Positions 59,607 through 63,879 of a stretch of 63,879 nt of DNA are shown here, one piece after another. The notes under the pieces are model-generated. The model was not told where the DNA came from and did not search any database. It worked only from the letters and a program-made list of their open reading frames with translations. This stretch comes from Flavobacteriales bacterium (GTDB lineage Bacteria > Bacteroidota > Bacteroidia > Flavobacteriales > Weeksellaceae), in the NCBI GenBank assembly GCA_900770875.1, contig CAAGLV010000241.1, forward strand, positions 1-63,879, read 5' to 3'. Position 1 is the first letter of the stretch. Every line of letters starts with the position of its first letter. The position numbers were made by a program, and so were the translations under genes.

Positions 59607-61079
59607 TTATTTAATTTTTAAAGCAGCATTAGTTTTAGCTCTACTTGCTTCAACTAATTCGGCATTATTAAAATCTTCTCCAAACGAAGGAATCATCTTT
59701 TTAATTTCGTTGTTCCATTCGTTTTTCATGATTTGAGGGAAACATTTGTTTAATACGTTAATCATAGCATTAACAGATGTAGATGCACCAGGAGAAGCTC
59801 CTAATAATGCAGCAATCGATCCGTCTTGTGATGCAACGATTTCTGTACCAAATTTTAATACACCTTTACCGTTTTCGTTTTCAATTACTTGTACACGTTG
59901 TCCGGCAGTTTGCTCAAACCAATCTTCTAATTTAGCTTCAGGGAAATATTCTTTTAAAGATTCTACTTTTTGCGCTTTAGATAACATAACTTGCTCGATT
60001 AAGTATTTCGTTAAGTCCATGTTATTTAATCCACAATTCATTAAGAAACCAACGTTTCCTAAGTTTACAGATTTAATTAAATCTAAATGCGAACCTTCTT
60101 TTAAGAATTTTGTTGAGAAAACAGCGAATGGTCCAAATAATAACGATTTTTTACCATTAATAACACGTGTATCTAAGTGAGGTACAGACATTGGAGGTGC
60201 TCCAATTTTAGCTTTACCATATACTTTAGCAAAGTGTTTGTTGATAACTTCTTCGTTTTGACAAATTAACCATTGTCCACCAACAGGGAAACCACCAAAT
60301 TTTTTAGACTCCGGAATTCCAGATTTTTGTAACGTTAAGATAGCACCACCACCAGCACCAATAAATACGAAATCGGCATTTACAGGTTTAGCGTTTCCAG
60401 TTTTTAAATCTTTAACTTTTACAGCCCATTTACCGTTAGATAAACGTGTAACATCTGTTACTTCGTGCGAAGTTTCTAATGTAATTTCACCTTTACTTTT
60501 TAAGCCTTTAAAGATATCTCTTGTTAATTCGCCAAAGTTAACGTCGGTACCAATTTCCATAAAAGTAGCAGCTACTTTTTCGTTCGGATTACGTCCTTCT
60601 ACGATTAATGGAGCCCATGTCTTAATTTCTTCGAAGTTTTCCGAGTACTTCATATCCTTAAATAAAGGATGTTTAGACATTGCTTCGTATCTTTTTCTTA
60701 AGAAGTTAACATCATCTTCTCCCCAAACAAAACTCATATGTGGAGTTTTACGTAAGAAGTTTTCAGGAGATGAAATGTAGTTATTTTCAACTAAAAAAGT
60801 CCAGAATTCTTTAGATGTTTCGAATTGTTTTGCAATGTTAATTGCTTTTGTAATATCAACATTACCGTCTTTACCTTGTGGTGTATAGTTTAACTCACAA
60901 AAAGCAGAGTGTCCAGTACCAGCATTGTTAAATGCTTCTGAACTTTCGAAACCAACTTTATCTAATTTTTCGAAAACTGAAATCTTGATATCTGGATTTA
61001 ATTTTTTTAGAAGAATACTTAAGGTAGCGCTCATGATTCCAGCACCAATTAAGACTACCTCCTGTGGTTGTTTTTCCAT
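59607..61079 (-). CDS. mqo: Malate:quinone oxidoreductase
   Basis: A 490-aa FAD-dependent, membrane-associated enzyme that oxidises malate to oxaloacetate and reduces the quinone pool, serving both TCA cycle and respiration. N-terminal FAD loop VVLIGAGIMSATLSILLKKL (about 8-27, with GAGIMSA), then VGFESSEAFNNAGTGHSAFCELNYTP, FIGAGGGAILTLQKSGI, FPVGGQWLICQN and the C-terminal LLGASPGASTSVNAMINVL. The length is normal for Mqo. It has its own -7 box and terminator. It may replace or supplement NAD-dependent malate dehydrogenase, which is not in the window. Confidence 0.95.
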   Translation of the reverse strand: MEKQPQEVVLIGAGIMSATLSILLKKLNPDIKISVFEKLDKVGFESSEAFNNAGTGHSAFCELNYTPQGKDGNVDITKAINIAKQFETSKEFWTFLVENNYISSPENFLRKTPHMSFVWGEDDVNFLRKRYEAMSKHPLFKDMKYSENFEEIKTWAPLIVEGRNPNEKVAATFMEIGTDVNFGELTRDIFKGLKSKGEITLETSHEVTDVTRLSNGKWAVKVKDLKTGNAKPVNADFVFIGAGGGAILTLQKSGIPESKKFGGFPVGGQWLICQNEEVINKHFAKVYGKAKIGAPPMSVPHLDTRVINGKKSLLFGPFAVFSTKFLKEGSHLDLIKSVNLGNVGFLMNCGLNNMDLTKYLIEQVMLSKAQKVESLKEYFPEAKLEDWFEQTAGQRVQVIENENGKGVLKFGTEIVASQDGSIAALLGASPGASTSVNAMINVLNKCFPQIMKNEWNNEIKKMIPSFGEDFNNAELVEASRAKTNAALKIK

Positions 61080-61099
61080 CTTGAATTCTAAATTTATCG

Positions 61100-61107
61100 C
61101 AAAGTTA
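61100..61107 (-). promoter_or_regulatory. -7 promoter box of mqo
   Basis: Reads TAACTTTG on the minus strand (TAnnTTTG), 20 nt before the start codon. Confidence 0.5.
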
Positions 61108-61183
61108 TTAATAAATAGCCTTATATGCTGTAATTTATCGTATTTAAAATAATGATTTTTTACATAAAATGCATCGATTTGAT

Positions 61184-62677
61184 TTAAATACGTGGTTTGA
61201 TTTTAAGATCGATCCAATAATTTAAATCGATATAATTAATGCTTCGTTTTAAGGTATTTTGGTTTTGATGTTCGGTTAAAAATTGCTTTAATTCTTTAAT
61301 GGCTTTTATTTTTTCGTTTGGATATAAATCGGCTAATTCCATAAAAAACAAACTAATCTTTCGGGTGATGATATTGCTGTTTTTCATTTTTTTACAAAAT
61401 TTATAGGTTTTTAAGGCGTATTTATCTAAATGATGATCGTCTTCGGAGTCGTATAAATTAATCATTAATAAGATATTGGCATAAAAATATAAATCTTCTT
61501 GTACGGTTTGTTTTTGGTTGATAATTTTTAAACAATATTTTACCGAGTTTTCGTAATCTTTATTAATAAAGTAATACGCTGCAATTTTTAGGTATAAAAT
61601 AGAGATGTGATGCTGATCTATTTTATGCAAATGCAGTTTAATTTCTCTAATGATATCTTTAATAAAAAATGGACTAATTTTTTCGTTTGGATTAATAAAG
61701 TATAAATTAAGTTTTGTACTGTATTTATTGATAAAAAGTAAGGCTTCTACATTTTCGTTATGTGGTAAATAATCAATGTATTGTTCTATTTTTTGCATCC
61801 AATATTTAAAATCATTTACAGTTTTTTTAATGTAAAGTATTTTTAATAAATAAGTATTTCCTTTTAAAAACCAAACCGGATGACTGTAAATACGTTCGGG
61901 ATAAGCATAAAATAATTCTACCCATTTTTGTGCGTAAATTAAGGCATTATCGGTTTCTTGAATTAACATATAAAGCCAAACGTTTGCTTTATAAAACCAA
62001 AGTTTTTCTTTAAATTTTAATTCATCAAATACAATATCTTTTGTTTCGTTAAAGAAAAAATGTTTAATAAACTTTATTTCGGCTGCGTCTTTAGCATATC
62101 CATTTTCAAGTAAAGTACTATAAAGTTTAAGCGAAAGATTTGATAATTTACTGGCTTGTAAATTTTGTTCGCTTAAGCGTTTCGATTCTTCGATTAATTG
62201 ATCGGCTCGTCCCGAAATACTTCGTGTAATAAATTGCGATTCTATAATTTTCTCTAACTCTAAAATATCGTAGGCAATTGTTTTCTCGTCAACTTTTAAA
62301 GCTTGTGTTTTTGCTTTGTCTAAAATTTTTAAACTTTGTTTATGTAATCCTTTTTGATAAAGAATTGTTGCAAAATCAAATTGCTCTCGAATCAGCATCC
62401 GTTCGTTTTGCTGAGAAGGATTCATTCGTAAACTCGTTAAAATCTGTTTATATAAATGCGCTTTTAAATTAGATAATTGTTGTTTGGTTGTAATTTTTTT
62501 ATCTAAGATAATTTGCTCGTTGTATTCGTCTTCTTTTTCAAGTAAATCAAATAACGATAAAAATTTAGCATCAGCATTAATCTGTAATCGATTAACATAC
62601 AGTTTAAATTGCCTTTTTTCTGATCGGCTTAGCGATTTTATTAGGGCAAAAAGTGGATCTATAGTAGAATTTGACAT
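61184..62677 (-). CDS. Uncharacterised helical-repeat protein
   Basis: A 497-aa protein, not recognised as a named family. It has no signal peptide or membrane span. It opens with LFALIKSLSRSEKRQFKLYV, a Lys/Arg-rich helix, and continues as a chain of helix pairs of about 35-40 residues (LYQKGLHKQSLKILDKAKTQ, AYDILELEKIIESQF, and KIAAYYFINKDYENSVKYCL) consistent with degenerate TPR-like repeats. It is rich in Lys, Leu, Ile and Tyr. A scaffold or regulatory role is possible. It lies between mqo and the divergent leuA; no partner gene is linked. Confidence 0.65.
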   Translation of the reverse strand: MSNSTIDPLFALIKSLSRSEKRQFKLYVNRLQINADAKFLSLFDLLEKEDEYNEQIILDKKITTKQQLSNLKAHLYKQILTSLRMNPSQQNERMLIREQFDFATILYQKGLHKQSLKILDKAKTQALKVDEKTIAYDILELEKIIESQFITRSISGRADQLIEESKRLSEQNLQASKLSNLSLKLYSTLLENGYAKDAAEIKFIKHFFFNETKDIVFDELKFKEKLWFYKANVWLYMLIQETDNALIYAQKWVELFYAYPERIYSHPVWFLKGNTYLLKILYIKKTVNDFKYWMQKIEQYIDYLPHNENVEALLFINKYSTKLNLYFINPNEKISPFFIKDIIREIKLHLHKIDQHHISILYLKIAAYYFINKDYENSVKYCLKIINQKQTVQEDLYFYANILLMINLYDSEDDHHLDKYALKTYKFCKKMKNSNIITRKISLFFMELADLYPNEKIKAIKELKQFLTEHQNQNTLKRSINYIDLNYWIDLKIKPRI

Positions 62678-62781
62678 TGTAATTTAAATTGTATTAAATT
62701 ATTGATAATCAATCATATATTTAATTAAAAAACATTTTAAATATTGTAAAAATATTAAAAATTAAATTTATTGAATTTAGC

Positions 62782-62797
62782 ACTAAATTAATTTAGT
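62782..62797. promoter_or_regulatory. Perfect 16-bp palindrome upstream of leuA
   Basis: ACTAAATTAATTTAGT is its own reverse complement and ends 21 nt before the leuA start. A second arm pair AGTAT/ATACT (62795-62816) overlaps it. A dimeric repressor site is plausible; the region is AT-rich, so chance is not excluded. Confidence 0.4.
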
Positions 62798-62818
62798 ATC
62801 AAATAATTTTAATACTGA

Positions 62819-63879
62819 ATGACGATGAGTGCAGAGAAAATACAAATTTTTGATACAACACTAAGAGATGGTGAGCAAGTGCCTGGTTGTAAATTAAATA
62901 AACAACAGAAATTAGAAATTGCTGCAAAGTTGGACGATTTGGGTGTTGATATTATTGAAGCAGGTTTTCCTGTTTCTAGTCCTGGAGATTTTGACGCCGT
63001 TCAATCTATCTCTAAATTAGTAAAAAATGCAACAGTTTGCGGATTAACTCGTGCCAATAAAAACGATATCGAAGTTGCTGCACGTGCATTAGAATTTGCT
63101 CAAAAACCAAGAATACATACCGGAATCGGAACTTCTGATTCTCATATCATACATAAATTTAATTCGAACCGAGAAATTATAATCGAGCGCGCGGTAGATG
63201 CTGTCGCTTACGCAAAAAAATATGTAGACGATGTACAATTTTATGCCGAAGATGCTGGACGTACAGATAATGCATTTTTAGCAAAAGTTTGCGAAGAAGT
63301 AATTAAAGCCGGAGCAACTGTGCTTAATATTCCTGATACAACGGGATATTGTCTTCCGTTCGAATATGGAAACAAGATTAAATATCTTAAAGATAATGTA
63401 AAAGGAATAGAAAATGTAATCATTTCTTGTCATAATCATAACGATTTAGGATTAGCAACGGCAAATGCTGTTGCAGGTGCAACAAATGGAGCACGCCAAA
63501 TAGAATGTACAATTAACGGAATTGGCGAACGTGCTGGTAATACAGCTTTAGAAGAAATTGTGATGATTTTTAGACAACACAAAGAACTTAATTTCTATAC
63601 AGATATCAATCCTAAAATGTTAACAGAATTAAGCCAATTTACATCAGAAACAATGGGAATGATTGTGCAACCAAATAAAGCAATTGTAGGATCAAATGCA
63701 TTTGCACACAGTTCAGGAATTCACCAAGATGGTGTAATTAAAAATCGCGAAACATACGAAATTATCGATCCGGCTGAAGTTGGCGTCAATACATCATCTA
63801 TTATTTTAACAGCACGTAGTGGTCGTTCGGCTTTAGCGTATCGCTTAAAAGATATCGGTTTCGAAACAACGAAAAACGA
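62819..63879 (+). CDS. leuA: 2-isopropylmalate synthase (5' part, runs off the window)
   Basis: The first 353 codons of an open frame that continues past the end of the window. The enzyme condenses acetyl-CoA with 2-oxoisovalerate, the first step of leucine synthesis. Visible motifs of the HMGL-like TIM barrel: QIFDTTLRDGEQVPGCKL with the metal-binding Asp, GVDIIEAGFPVSSPGDF, GLTRANKNDIE, the zinc-binding SCHNHNDLGLATANAVAGA, and NGIGERAGNTALEEIVM. The HSSGIHQDGVIKN segment then follows. The C-terminal leucine-binding regulatory domain is not in view. The ATG at 62819 or the one at 62825 may start it. No T-box or leader peptide is obvious. Confidence 0.93.
   Translation, partial: MTMSAEKIQIFDTTLRDGEQVPGCKLNKQQKLEIAAKLDDLGVDIIEAGFPVSSPGDFDAVQSISKLVKNATVCGLTRANKNDIEVAARALEFAQKPRIHTGIGTSDSHIIHKFNSNREIIIERAVDAVAYAKKYVDDVQFYAEDAGRTDNAFLAKVCEEVIKAGATVLNIPDTTGYCLPFEYGNKIKYLKDNVKGIENVIISCHNHNDLGLATANAVAGATNGARQIECTINGIGERAGNTALEEIVMIFRQHKELNFYTDINPKMLTELSQFTSETMGMIVQPNKAIVGSNAFAHSSGIHQDGVIKNRETYEIIDPAEVGVNTSSIILTARSGRSALAYRLKDIGFETTKN

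Noticed and set aside
1..63879. A hidden defence system, biosynthetic cluster or prophage
   Set aside because: All longer genes fall into housekeeping, envelope or uptake families; no clusters of small unknown genes, toxin-antitoxin pairs, restriction genes or assembly-line enzymes were seen.

Overview
This window is a stretch of chromosome from an AT-rich member of the Bacteroidota, most likely class Flavobacteriia. A Weeksellaceae/Empedobacter-like relative is possible, but I cannot fix the genus from the sequence. Four things point there. Family content is typical: OmpP1/FadL, OMP_b-brl_3-type TonB-dependent receptors, DUF2807, DUF4136, DUF3822, an archaeal/eukaryotic-type ProS, and FtsZ with a long linker. 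Many genes start just downstream of the Bacteroidota -7 promoter motif TAnnTTTG. Shine-Dalgarno sequences are largely absent. The division/cell-wall cluster lacks murF and ddl. No rRNA, tRNA, CRISPR array, insertion sequence or prophage was seen, and composition looks even throughout.

Layout. Positions 1-4.9 kb hold the end of an OmpR-type response regulator, its histidine kinase, an outer-membrane porin, a KgtP-like alpha-ketoglutarate:H+ symporter and an Lrp/AsnC regulator; three 11-bp direct repeats lie in front of the porin. From 4.9 to 10.8 kb (minus strand) runs ftsK-lolA-lptF/G-ribBA. From 10.9 to 13.7 kb are dnaX, which is split at an A10 run so that gamma and tau would come from a -1 shift, and an FKBP lipoprotein. 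From 13.7 to 18.1 kb (minus) are a thioredoxin-fold protein, a siderophore-type TonB receptor, rsmD and DUF3822. From 18.1 to 26.4 kb (plus) are kdsB, a NUMOD4/HNH protein, a LolA-like protein, and an operon of a Gcr-type membrane protein, dCMP deaminase, CtpA protease, XerD, Nudix and DUF4136.

From 26.4 to 36.4 kb are small lipoproteins, exonuclease III, a DUF2807 protein, a FadL-type porin, a repeat-rich lipoprotein, proS, a Spy-like protein and a second TonB-type receptor. From 36.5 to 42.3 kb are yidD-lgt-mscL, a thioredoxin, rarA-aroQ and a hydrolase-engB pair. From 42.6 to 58.1 kb is a complete, tightly overlapping dcw cluster (mraZ-rsmH-ftsL-ftsI-murE-mraY-murD-ftsW-murG-murC-ftsQ-ftsA-ftsZ) preceded by 10-bp-periodic repeats that look like MraZ boxes. 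From 58.1 kb to the end are yqeY, rlpA, mqo, a large uncharacterised protein and the 5' part of leuA.

The dominant theme is envelope and division: chromosome translocation, lipoprotein maturation and trafficking, LPS export, peptidoglycan precursors, the septal machinery and outer-membrane uptake. No clearly new defence, mobile or biosynthetic system was found. The best leads are the dnaX frameshift signal, the apparent two-component control of a porin/KgtP pair, the MraZ-box array, the repeats flanking the TonB-receptor promoter, and a few conserved-looking proteins without assigned function.
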